Below the pieces are notes generated by a model. The model saw nothing but the letters and a program-made list of their open reading frames with translations, searched no databases and had not been told where the DNA came from. A program made the position numbers and the translations under genes. Below, piece by piece: positions 54,489 through 64,000 of a DNA stretch of 64,000 nt. Source of the DNA: Gordionus sp. m RMFG-2023 (taxonomy: Eukaryota; Nematomorpha; Gordioida; Chordodea; Parachordodidae); the NCBI RefSeq assembly GCF_954871325.1, contig NC_088776.1, positions 20,646,052-20,710,051 of the forward strand. Direction: 5' to 3'. Each line of letters starts with the position of its first letter. Position 1 is the stretch's first letter.

Positions 54489-54801
54489 GGTCTTTAAGGA
54501 CCAGTTTTTTAGCCCGCCCAATTATCCCCGTCAATTCTACGGGTGGGCGTGGGCTGGATTTCTAAAAGATTAAACATTGGACAGGTAAATGGGGGTCAAA
54601 AAATATTTTTAAGACAATGGGAAGGTGAATTCTAAATATTTTTAGGGCCTAATAGACAGAACCTTTTATTTATCAAAAAAAAATTATTTAAAAATTTTGC
54701 ATATTTTATAAATTTAATTAAAATACATTAAAATTATATAAATAAAGAGTCAAAACAATCATTAAAATAATTGCCAAACATTAGGCGGGCAGCGTCTCTG
54801 T
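54489..54801. mobile_element. Worn GC-rich MITE
   Basis: AGCCCGCCC...GGGTGGGCGTGGGCT (54512-54556) forms a GC hairpin near the left end. The right end, read on the other strand, is CAGAGACGCTGCCCGCC, close to the nested family B tips. No target duplication found. Confidence 0.45.
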
Positions 54802-56074
54802 AGCTTCATCTATTTAAAATTATTTATATACAAGTATTATAGATTCTAACAAGGGGTGGGGGGGGGCTGAATACGTGAATCATAATTTTCATGATACTTT
54901 AGTTATTGTAATTCACCCCTCTTACAAATCAAATCGTGGATACATTATTTCTCCCAAAATATTAGTTATTTTGTGATAATAGCATATTTTAAAAAATAGT
55001 TTAAAAAATTTTTACAGTTTTTTACACTGTTATTTTGTAGTTTAGAAATTATAGAATATAATTAGTATTAAAAAGTTTTTTTTTTATCTTAGACGATATA
55101 TTTTTGTCCTCACACAGGATGATAGGAAAAATTAATTAATTTTTGATTTTTGATATATATATTTTTCCAACTCCAAAATCCTATTCATACCCTCCCCAAG
55201 TAAGTAAACAAAAAAGGTATTTAAACTAAATTGGTGAACTTAAAATCCTTTTAATCTCCAATCATCAAAATTATCTCACCTAGAAAACCAAAACTCATGG
55301 ACAAACTTATTAGAAGACCATGGATAAATTCAATGCCATAATGATGTTGACAGGAAAAGTTAGTGTAAATGAGGGTTTACTTAGTTCTATATTTTTTTAT
55401 TTTGACACCTTTGGTTTTAAATAATAGTTAACAGGTATGGTGGAGTTGATTTTAAAAAAACCCGATCAGTTTTCATACATATTTTTTTAGAAATGTATAT
55501 ATTTCCTACACTTTTATTTTTAAAAAATTTATTTATCTTCGTTTATAAAAATTCACTTTTAAAAATTGAGGCAATTTCTCCTATCCCCTCTGCTCATGTA
55601 GACCTTGAAGTAGGGGGTGAAAAATTAAATAATTTTCTCAAAAGTGGAGGTAGAATATTACACGCTTTTGATTTTAAGATAAAATTTATTAAAATATTCA
55701 GGCTGCCATCACCATCAAATATCGCGGATATTACTTCGTTTAATAGTGAGGTGGGCATCCATAAAAAATGGTAGAAAATATACAGTATGTCTAAAAATAA
55801 GGGTCTTATGACTTTAGTATATTAGATATCTTAAGTAAAAATAAAAGGCTAATGAAGTAAATACCCAATAAGTAAACTTATTAGTAAAAATAAACGATAT
55901 TTAAAGGAAGAAACATAATCCAGCCTATGTAACGTCGACAAGTCGCAAACAAGAGATTTGTAGAATCAGCTATAAGATAACTTATTTTTATTCCACAATG
56001 CACATAAATATAGAATCGTCATAAAAAAATAAGAATTTATGATATTAATTTTAAAAATATAATATAATATTTTT
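54802..56074. other. AT-rich intergenic DNA, no gene assigned
   Basis: A G-run at 54855-54867. The frame at 55493-55774 (plus) contains AISPIPSAHVDLEVGGEKLN and DITSFNSEVGIHKKW but no domain I recognise. Confidence 0.4.
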
Positions 56075-56205
56075 AGAAAAGGCTCGATTTGAGTCGATAT
56101 AATTAACTCAATATTTTATCCAGAAAATTAACAGCAATCCTGAAGATTTTGCTACATAGGTGGCACATCGGTTTGGACATCTATTAGTAAATCTCAAGTA
56201 ACTAA
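56075..56205. mobile_element. Family C MITE, truncated
   Basis: GGCTCGATTTGAGTCGAT and the AGGTGGCACATCGG...ACATCTATTAG segment match family C, but the right third is missing. Confidence 0.55.
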
Positions 56206-56464
56206 CTTATATTTTTTTATTACCTAAGAAAAATATATTTTATTATTTATATATATATATATTATTATTTTTAAACTTTTCTATATAATCTAAGCCTAGT
56301 CTTTAATTCAGATGAAAAACTAATTTGGGTTAGCGTTAAACGGTGCCAAGTTAACATAGAAGAAATTTACTAAAACAACAGCCACATTTATTTAAAATGT
56401 AATAAGAGTGAGACCCATTTTTAATGTATTAACAGATGGAATAAAAATATCGTTTCCAATCTAT

Positions 56465-56600
56465 TATAATATACCCCGAGGCACTTAGTCACCAAGTAAG
56501 CTTCAGTAAAAACCCCAATTCTACTGGATTTGAACACAGATCTATCCAGTAAGTGATATATGCATTCACTGAATGGGCCTCAGGCGCTTTTAAAATCTAC
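56465..56600 (-). repeat. tRNA-like relic, SINE candidate
   Basis: On the minus strand a degenerate A box (GGCCCATTCAGTGAATG) is followed about 44 bp later by a good B box (GTTCAAATCC), the spacing of a real tRNA. No cloverleaf acceptor stem pairs, and sequence continues beyond (GAATTGGGGTTTTTACTG) as in a SINE body. Poly-A tail and target duplication were not found. Confidence 0.4.
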
Positions 56601-57239
56601 GATTCTTTAATATTTATAATAGTATGTGTTAATGGCAATTCAAAAAATGTTAAATGCGGATTTGCTAGACAGTACCTTTGTCACAATCTAACTTAAGTAC
56701 TAAAGTTATTCATTTTTAATTTATTAATTATATTTTTGTTGAATTGTATACACACAGTGAAAGCTGTGAAGAGCATTAAACAGGTTGTGGAGAAAAAAAA
56801 TTAATATAATTTGTTCAAATTGGTATTTTTTAAGTAACATGTTACTTTCTTGAGAAACGTGTAGGCGTTATTTTTTTTAAGATAATGAAAAACGTAAAGC
56901 GTTAATTTTGTGAAGTAACGTTTACATCACTATATATAGAATTCATTTCAATCTGTAAAAATATATAATGAAGGGTGCTTGCGGTAAATGTTACCTCAAA
57001 AATATATTTCCGAAATAAAATGTTGTTACCTTACTCATTACTTTCGGAAAAAGAAACACTTTATATTACTTTAACATTTATCAAAAACTATTTGAAAACA
57101 ATACCGTTTGAAATTTCATACAATCAAAATTTATCTCCTAATAAATTCTCTCAGGAAGAGCTCAGAAAGGTAATCCTTGTATTCCAAAAAGATGCAGCCT
57201 GATTTTAAAGGTATATGACCCATATATATTTGTAAAATT

Positions 57240-58600
57240 ATATATTTATGACCAAATACATCTGCTTACATGTTTCACTTTACTGTGCAACAAAATTGTA
57301 TTTGGTGATACTCCAGCATTTATTTGTCCGATATTATTTGGGGCCAAACTAATTTCCCCCCTTAAACTCAATAAAGACATTAGACCAATCACCATGGGAA
57401 CAGTCTTTCGAAGACTCCTTGCCAAAATCATCTCGACCGCTGGCAGGTGTTACTTCATTTCATCTACCTATGCTGCTAGGTGTTATTATAAAAGGTAGTT
57501 GCGAGGTAGTGAACTCATGCTGCTAGATATCTTTAAAATAATTCCTAGTATCAAATCTAATTAAAATAGGCTAGCGATGCCTATAATATGCTCCATAGGA
57601 AACATTTAAACACCAATTCATTAGAAGTTCCAAACTATGCTAATTACTTAATCAGTTTTTTTTATCTATATCCTTCTATTCAACAATTTGGGACCAAATT
57701 ATCTCATCTGATGAAGGCATTCAGTAAGGGGGCCCTCTAGACTCTCTTTTATTTTGTCTAGATCCTAATTGTATTATTGAAAAAATTTAAATTAAACTGC
57801 AAGCTTAATCTCCATGTGGTACCTTGATGACGGAATAATTAGCGCATATCACCTGAAAAGATTGTAAAAGCCTGCAGCATATTAAATGATGAAGGGATCA
57901 ATTGGTTGAGTCTAAACACAAACCAAACTTTATTCTCTCCTGTACAATCGAACTTAGAAAATAAGTATAATTTAAAAATATCATAGTAGAACTTTCCCAC
58001 TTCGGGTCTCCTATCTAAGCTTCCCACTCCCAATGGGGGAATTAGAATTCGATTTTTAATCGTATTATCGATTTCTGTATTTATCCCATCTAGGATTGAT
58101 AGTATTACTTTCCTTGTCGCTCATTCCTCTTCTCCAAATCACTGACTTGATGAAGTTTTTCTTTATGGCGCAACAAAACTCAGTCTGACACTTACTTCTA
58201 TTCCCACTTCAACCAAGCAGAAAGACTGAGATGCGCCCATGATTAGAGGTACCATTGATTATCCTTTAAATCTAAAATCTGTCGATCATTCATCTTTTGC
58301 GGCTTTGATTCATGGTTCAGGACATGTTTCTTTAGAGTCGTTCCCATTTAAGGACATGGGCTTAGAATTCTTTATCAGGAATTTAGCTCTCCTTTGACTA
58401 TTTTTTTAAACGTTAATTCAATCATATCACATAGATGTATTAGATGAACAGACCGATTCGGACAGACATTGCGTTTAATGCATAGTGAGTAGCCAAAGCC
58501 GCCACACTCTATTTAAATCTCTTTAAAGTGTTAAATTTAGCTGTGTTACTTTCCACGACGGAAGTCACCAGATTATTTTCTGGCAATAGATGACCAGATA
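57240..58600 (+). pseudogene. LINE (non-LTR) reverse transcriptase relic, second copy
   Basis: Plus-strand order: TPAFICPILFGAKLISPLKL then NKDIRPITMGTVFRRLLAKI (57310-57435), the GGIRPIAVG..RRL.AK block. SSDEGIQ, a stop, GGPLDSLLFCL (57705-57765) is the EGVQQGDPLGPLLFC block. MWYLDDGIIS (57812-57845) is the catalytic YLDD, here intact. INWLSLNTNQTLFS (57895-57935) follows. Stops and frame changes break it. It is the same lineage as 12270-14165; each copy preserves blocks the other has lost. The 5' end and the endonuclease are not seen. Confidence 0.78.
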
Positions 58601-59204
58601 AAGTCACTAGATTACTTTGGAAAGGACAAGATAATAGTTTGAGATTTTTCCTCCATCAAACTTAAACAAAGATTTAGTAGCTATAGAAAAATAAATGTGA
58701 CAAATATATGGACATGTCAGATTAATATCACTTCGTTACGATCATCATGACCATTCTCACAAATTTTGATACTCCAAGACATAATAAAGAAACTGGGCAG
58801 GTAAATTTTGGGCAAATCAGAAAACCGAAAGAAGGGTTTTACTTTCATCATAGACTTGTAAATATGACTAAATGGATTGAAGCTAAAAATATATTAAATA
58901 TGCATCAATTATTGATACAGATTTCACATCTAATTCATAAATTACACTTTAGATGTGACATCATAGTTTCTATTTTATTTATAATTCAGTTACTTAATGG
59001 TTGTGAAATTGATTAAAGAATTAATAGGTAAGACCCTAAATATTATCGCAAACCCCATATTTTAATATTCTCTGTTCAGGCATGGTGTGATGCCAATTTT
59101 AGACCTTATCTTACCATTTATTTTTTCCCCATAACCGTCTACAAACAGATTAGGTAATAAAATGTACTAATTAAGTACGTACTACTTAATAGTTTAATAT
59201 ATGT
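58601..59204. other. Intergenic DNA, one unassigned frame
   Basis: The plus-strand frame 58747-59016 (TPRHNKETGQVNFGQIRKPK, then HRLVNMTKWIEAKN) is open for 89 codons but no family is recognised. Confidence 0.35.
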
Positions 59205-59600
59205 ATTGATCTGCATCGGACCTAATTTTCAAGCCGGCCCGAATTTTTTTTCAAAATGTTTTGTCCGGCCCGAACCCGAAATTTTTTTAAAAAAATATAC
59301 CAGCTCGACTCGGCCCGAATTTATTTAAATATAGAAATTAATTTTTATAATTACTTAAAATAAACTATGTTATATGGCGTCTAGTTTCTATAAATAAAAT
59401 TAAATATTTTTATTTAATATAAAAAATTCAACATAAAAGTGATAAAATTAGATATAGCCCAAATTTTTAAAAAAATATTAGGCCGGACCCAGCCCGAACC
59501 CGATTTTTTTTAAAAAATAGGCCCGGCCTGGCCCGAAGCCCGTTCAGATCAGACCGTGTTTGGACCGGGTACGGGCAGGGCCTATTTTTGCAGATCTCTA
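59205..59600. mobile_element. hAT MITE, family B
   Basis: Left ATTGATCTGCATCGG; right GGGCCTATTTTTGCAGATC plus TCTA. Flanks ATATATGT (59197-59204) and GTATATGT (59601-59608) agree at 7 of 8. CGGCCCGAA/poly-T blocks throughout. Confidence 0.82.
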
Positions 59601-60224
59601 GTATATGTTACATAATTAGTATTTCCAATATTTAGCTTACTTCATCCTTACAAGTGACGTATTAGTCTTCATTTTATTTTATTTTTAGTGATTGAGGAGT
59701 TAATTAGTATCAGTCAGTCAAGCACTAAGTATTAACGCAAACGAGATATATATACATATTTAAAAAATTTTCCATTTTAGTTTAGCATGATACCAATTTT
59801 GGAAATTTTCCATATTTTGCTATTAACATTTATTTATTTTTATATTGTCTACCGAACGCGAAACGGCTGAAAATGGTCTGCAATTAAACTCGAAACATAT
59901 GCAGAATAAATCCATTTTTGTCATTAGTTTTAACCAGGGACATGAAACGAATGCTTATCCGTTCCTGTTCTGTTCCTTTTCGATTAGTTCACTTTTAAGA
60001 TTCGAAACATTCCTTAAGGCGTTCTTGGGGAAAAGTCTAATTTTAGTTCTATTTTAAATCAAATTTTATTCATTGATCTTTATAATAAGATCAATTATTA
60101 TATCTAAGCATCCATTAAAGACATTTTCTAAAGATTATCATATATCAGTAATAATAGTTAAACGAAGCTTTGCCCCCCCCCCCCATTCTTTGATCGGCAT
60201 GTTTAATACAAAATTACAAATTTA
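59601..60224. other. Intergenic DNA with a possible MITE tip
   Basis: CAGGGACATGAAACGAATG at 59936 and nearby GTTCCTGTTCTGTTCC look like one end of a hAT-type MITE; the partner end was not found. A C-run lies at 60171-60184. Confidence 0.35.
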
Positions 60225-60530
60225 ATTTTCAAATGAGCATGGGCTTGTTGAGGATTTTCTTATGGGGGGGGGGGCACTATCAGGCAGGTTTTTTCGCCAT
60301 AAATTTTATTGAAAGTCTTAAGGCCCCTTATTGTAGGACTTTGATTTATACTTTCTATAAAATTTATGGGTTTTCACTTATTTATTTATTTATAAAAATC
60401 CTTTTTCCTAAAAGTTTTGAATTATAGTTTTGTCTTTATTTTATGGCGATAGGAGGTAATGTAGGGAGAAATTTTCTATTACAAATTTATTGGGGAAGGG
60501 GGGCCCTTGGTTACCGGATAAGGGTTAAAT
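60225..60530. mobile_element. MITE, family F
   Basis: GAGGATTTTCTTATGGGGGG then GCACTATCAGGCAGG at the start and TAGGGAGAAATTTTCTATTA with a G-run at the end, matching 62104-62400 and 51915-52240. Confidence 0.55.
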
Positions 60531-61370
60531 ATTGTTTTAACCTTTCACCAAATTAAAATTTGACACTAAAACTAAATGCTCGAATTTTTTCTTAACTATG
60601 AAAGATTTATTTTTTTATATTTACCTAATTGTCTTATGTAAATATTTGCAAAATTGTCGAACTTCGCAACAATAAATCAAAAATAACAAAATTATATACA
60701 ATTTAAAAAAGAGAGAAACTTATACAAACTAGTTAAAGAAATATGCATAATCATATTTTTTTATATAAAACTCATACTCAGAGACTCGATTATTGATTTT
60801 ACTTTTCACAAATGCTCGCTAAGCTAAGGTTAGCTCATTAATAAATTATAATAGTATTATTATACACTGACTAACATGCTAACTTATTTGATTATCATTC
60901 ATAATTATTAATTCAATGTTTTATAAAGAAAATTGTTTATTTAAATAATCATATTAGTTATTTAATATCATTAGCTTTTATTGGTAAAATATGTTAATTA
61001 CATATAATGTTAGTCAAACATATTTTACAACTTAAAAGTTTTTGATTATGATGAAATGAAATTTATATTATGAATATTTAATTTTACCCACCTTCCAAAT
61101 ATCCGATATCTGATTAGTGCTAAACATAGCAGCTTATAAATCAATATACCATATTATATACAAATATGGTAATCAAACTAAAATATACAAGACAGAAAGA
61201 GTTCAGAACAAAGAGACACTCGTACAGAAATACCACATTTTTAACAATATGTGTTCTAAAATGCAAAGTGATTTTTAATTATTGTTGATAAGTAAGTTTA
61301 ATTATACTTTTGAAATAAATAAATTGGAAGTCTTTTACTTGATGTATTTTATTTTGAGTTGGGCAAAGAG
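60531..61370. other. AT-rich intergenic DNA, no gene seen
   Basis: Nothing recognisable in about 0.8 kb. Confidence 0.55.
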
Positions 61371-61807
61371 CAGGGACCCGGAGCGAACCAAACTATTATA
61401 TCGGAATGAATAATTTTTAAAACCTTATTATCCGAACCTTTATGCCAAATCGCTAAAAGAAACGAACCTAACCTTTATAATTTTTTTGAACCGATTTCAA
61501 ACCACTTTGTTTTGTATATATAAATTATTACTTAGACCATAAAATTTGATAACTTACATTTTACTTTTCCCTGGAGAGTTTCTATTAATTTTAAAATGGA
61601 AATTTTTTTTTTAAATTAAATATTTTTATAAAAAATAAATATAAAACCTAAAAAACCTTTATATTTTTTTAAGGCTATAACCTAGTCATAACCCTTATAA
61701 TTTTAGATAACTTAACCATAAACGAACTAAAATCCTTATAGTTTTTTGCTCCTGAACCCTAACCGAACCGGATCCTTAATTCAAAACAGTTCGAGTTCCT
61801 GGTACTG
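61371..61807. mobile_element. hAT MITE with CAGGGACCCGGAGC tip
   Basis: Tips CAGGGACCCGGAGCGAACC and, on the other strand, CAGTACCAGGAACTCGAAC. Flanks GCAAAGAG and GTATAAAG agree at 5 of 8. The interior has repeated AACCTTTATAATTTTT and CGAACC motifs. Confidence 0.62.
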
Positions 61808-62103
61808 GTATAAAGGTTAGGTTTATTATGAGAATCAGGGTTGCCAGGTAAAAATTATTCAATTATGGTAGATTTTTGTTAAAAAGGTTTTGGGGCCCTT
61901 TGTTTCCAAACCCCTTTTCTCCCGGCCTCTGACCGGGCTAGAAAGGAAACTAATTTATATGCTAAAAACATACATATTGCGGATTTTATTTTCAAACATT
62001 TTTAAAAAAATAGACGAGATTTTTAATGTGATTATTCTATCTTTAAAATATATAAATTACTAATATGGTATGGTCACTAATTATAAAAAATCCAGTTACA
62101 ATA

Positions 62104-62400
62104 GGCGTATCCAGATTTTCTTATAGGGGGCACTATTAGGCGATATTTTCCGAAAATTTTATTCTTTAGATCTACTTATTATAAACTTTAGTTAAATTAT
62201 AATTTTATATAAATAATATGGGTTTTCATTTATTCCATTAAAATGCTTTTTTTTAAATTTTGGAATTAAAAAAGTTATTAACTTTAATTAAATATTTTTT
62301 CAAATTCTTCTTAATAGTGATATATTAAATATATATTTGGGGGACAGTGGGGTATGGAGGGAGAAATTTTTTATTAGCTTACAATAATATGAGAACAGGT
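62104..62400. mobile_element. MITE, family F
   Basis: GGCGTATCCAGATTTTCTTA then TAGGGGGCACTATTAGGCG at the start; GGGGACAGTGGGGTATGG and AGGGAGAAATTTTTTATTAG at the end. The tip GGCGTATCCAG is of the common hAT MITE type. Confidence 0.6.
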
Positions 62401-64000
62401 AAATTTGCGATAAATCTATCCAATATAAAGAGGGAATTGAATTTCCTGATTTCGAAATTTCTTTGTTGATAAACTAATCCATTTGACTGGATTTTTAAAA
62501 ATTGCTCAATTAAGATTTTCAATATAATATTAGTAAGCCTCCAATTAGGAAATAGAAGTTCCAAACCTTTCTGACATCTATGAAAATAATCTCAAGTAAT
62601 GGGCATGATACATGTTTTTGTATATAAAAATTTTCAAAAGCATAATTTTTGAAAAACTTTTAAAATGTTTAAGATTTTGTGGAATTTCTCTTATAGATTT
62701 CGACTTTTTAAAAAATTGTGCCATTCTAATCGTTTGTAACTTCATTGATACAAATTTTTATTCTATGTACACTTCACTGACATTTTATAATGAATGAAAG
62801 TGAATATTTTTCAAAGAAGTGTTAAACGTCATTCGGATAACATATGTGATATTGTTAGGGATGTTTTATTTCTTTTAAATTTATGTGAGCAAAAAATATT
62901 CAACAATGATTTAAGAATAATTGATTTAATTGTGGATACTACTAGGACGAGTGACAGTAGTGTAGTGCTTATTGTTTAAAAAATATATTACAATGGAAAA
63001 CCATTTGGCTTTTTTCTCATGTTCTCTCTCATATAAAAATCTTTGCAGATTTCATCTAATTAATAACAATAAAAGAAATAATTTTTTATAATGTCCCTTT
63101 AAAATGTAAATGTAAAGTTTGACATATGATTATAATTTATATATACAATATTTTGTATATTATTGTAAAGCTTATTTTACAATAAACACAATGATTAAAA
63201 AATATTCAAGAAAAATGCATAGTTAAAATTAAGCTATGAGATAATGTTAAATACTCTAGGTTCATTATCCATCTGGATTTATTTTTGGTATATTTTCTAG
63301 CCATGTAACAAAAAAAAATTAATATGAAGAGCATGCTCATTATTTAGTTTTACATAACTAATTATATCTCTAAAATAAAAATAGACCTGATCCGTTATCT
63401 TAAAAGGTTCCTGTTCGGTTAGAAACAATTGGAAGTAAAGTTTGAGAATGAAATTTGATGAGGAGAAGGGGGGAGGGGTTGGCATGGCTAGACTGAGAAA
63501 GATAAATCAAGGAAAATAATTCCATAAAATTTTTCCAAATAATTTTATTTAATTATCGAAAATAACTCTTCTTCGCCCCCCCCCTAAAAAAAATTTGATA
63601 GTTCTTTTCGGGTAATTGTTTTCTATCTTATTACGAAATACACGCAAAAATGTGAACTAATTATATTGAAAAATATGCAATGCTCATTGTAACAAAGTAT
63701 TAAAAATATTTAAAATGAAATAGAACTTATAAGGCTAAAAATATACCAGAGCATGTGAGCGGTAATGGTAAAAGATAGCAAGCCAAAATCGAGCGTTTAG
63801 GAATCTATTATAAAAACTCAGATATTTCGAAGTTTATTAAAGAATTTATTGTCTGCTTACTAGTTATATTAATTCCGAATATCGATATTTTATGGTTGAA
63901 TATATAATATATTTTTCGAAATGTTTTTTTTCTCTGTTCTTAGCATAAGTAATATGTGTCCCAAATCCAAAAGTCCACAATATCTAATTATAAAATTTGA
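62401..64000. other. AT-rich intergenic DNA, no gene assigned
   Basis: Frames at 62612-62797 and 62794-62979 (plus; the second contains KRHSDNICDIVRDVLFLLNL) overlap in different frames and match no family. G- and C-runs at 63467-63478 and 63575-63584 resemble MITE ends. Confidence 0.4.

Noticed and set aside
1-64000. CRISPR arrays, operons, ribosome binding sites, rRNA
   Set aside because: The spliced genes, eukaryotic transposons and composition are eukaryotic, and no regularly spaced direct repeats of CRISPR type or rRNA-like sequence were seen.

Overview
This is a very AT-rich, gene-poor, transposon-saturated stretch of a eukaryotic genome. Two spliced genes with animal relatives are readable, both on the minus strand. 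One (28554-37478) is a mitochondrial malonyl-CoA:ACP transacylase-like gene (MCAT); the other (8846-11790) is a partial RNF170-like RING gene. The gene content, very short introns (39-49 nt) and the mix of hAT, piggyBac, pogo, Merlin and LINE relics point to an invertebrate animal, plausibly an arthropod. The species cannot be named from the sequence alone.

Layout. 1-2675: half of a long-inverted-repeat element split by a hAT transposon with a perfect 8-bp target duplication. 2.9-8.8 kb: small non-autonomous elements (MITEs). 8.8-11.8 kb: RNF170-like gene with a hAT copy in its intron. 12.3-14.2 kb: decayed LINE. 15-16.4 kb: hAT scrap and a Ty3/gypsy fossil. 17.0-20.2 kb: a second copy of the long-inverted-repeat element, split by a piggyBac element. 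22-25.7 kb: an inverted-repeat element and a broken tandem array. 26.7-27.5 kb: pyrimidine/purine inverted repeat. 28.5-37.5 kb: the MCAT-like gene, whose 7.6-kb last intron holds a hAT, a Merlin relic, a GC-tipped palindromic element and several MITEs. 38.4-40.2 kb: hAT that interrupts a small possibly secreted ORF. 42.2-45.7 kb: three-deep nest of hAT-type elements with one 251-codon open reading frame. 47.5-49.4 kb: pogo-like element. 49.4-64 kb: mostly AT-rich DNA with MITEs, a tRNA-like relic and a second LINE relic.

The most interesting item is the MCAT-like gene. Joining five exons across consensus splice sites gives an uninterrupted 386-residue protein, the family's usual length, yet the nucleophile serine, the catalytic histidine and the FPGQGSQ loop are all changed. 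It looks like a catalytically dead relative, or a gene at the very start of decay. The second theme is nested transposition. Exact target duplications (8 bp for hAT, TTAA for piggyBac, TA for pogo and the long-inverted-repeat family, 9 bp for the GC-tipped palindrome) let the order of many insertions be read directly. All alignments and splice predictions were made by eye.
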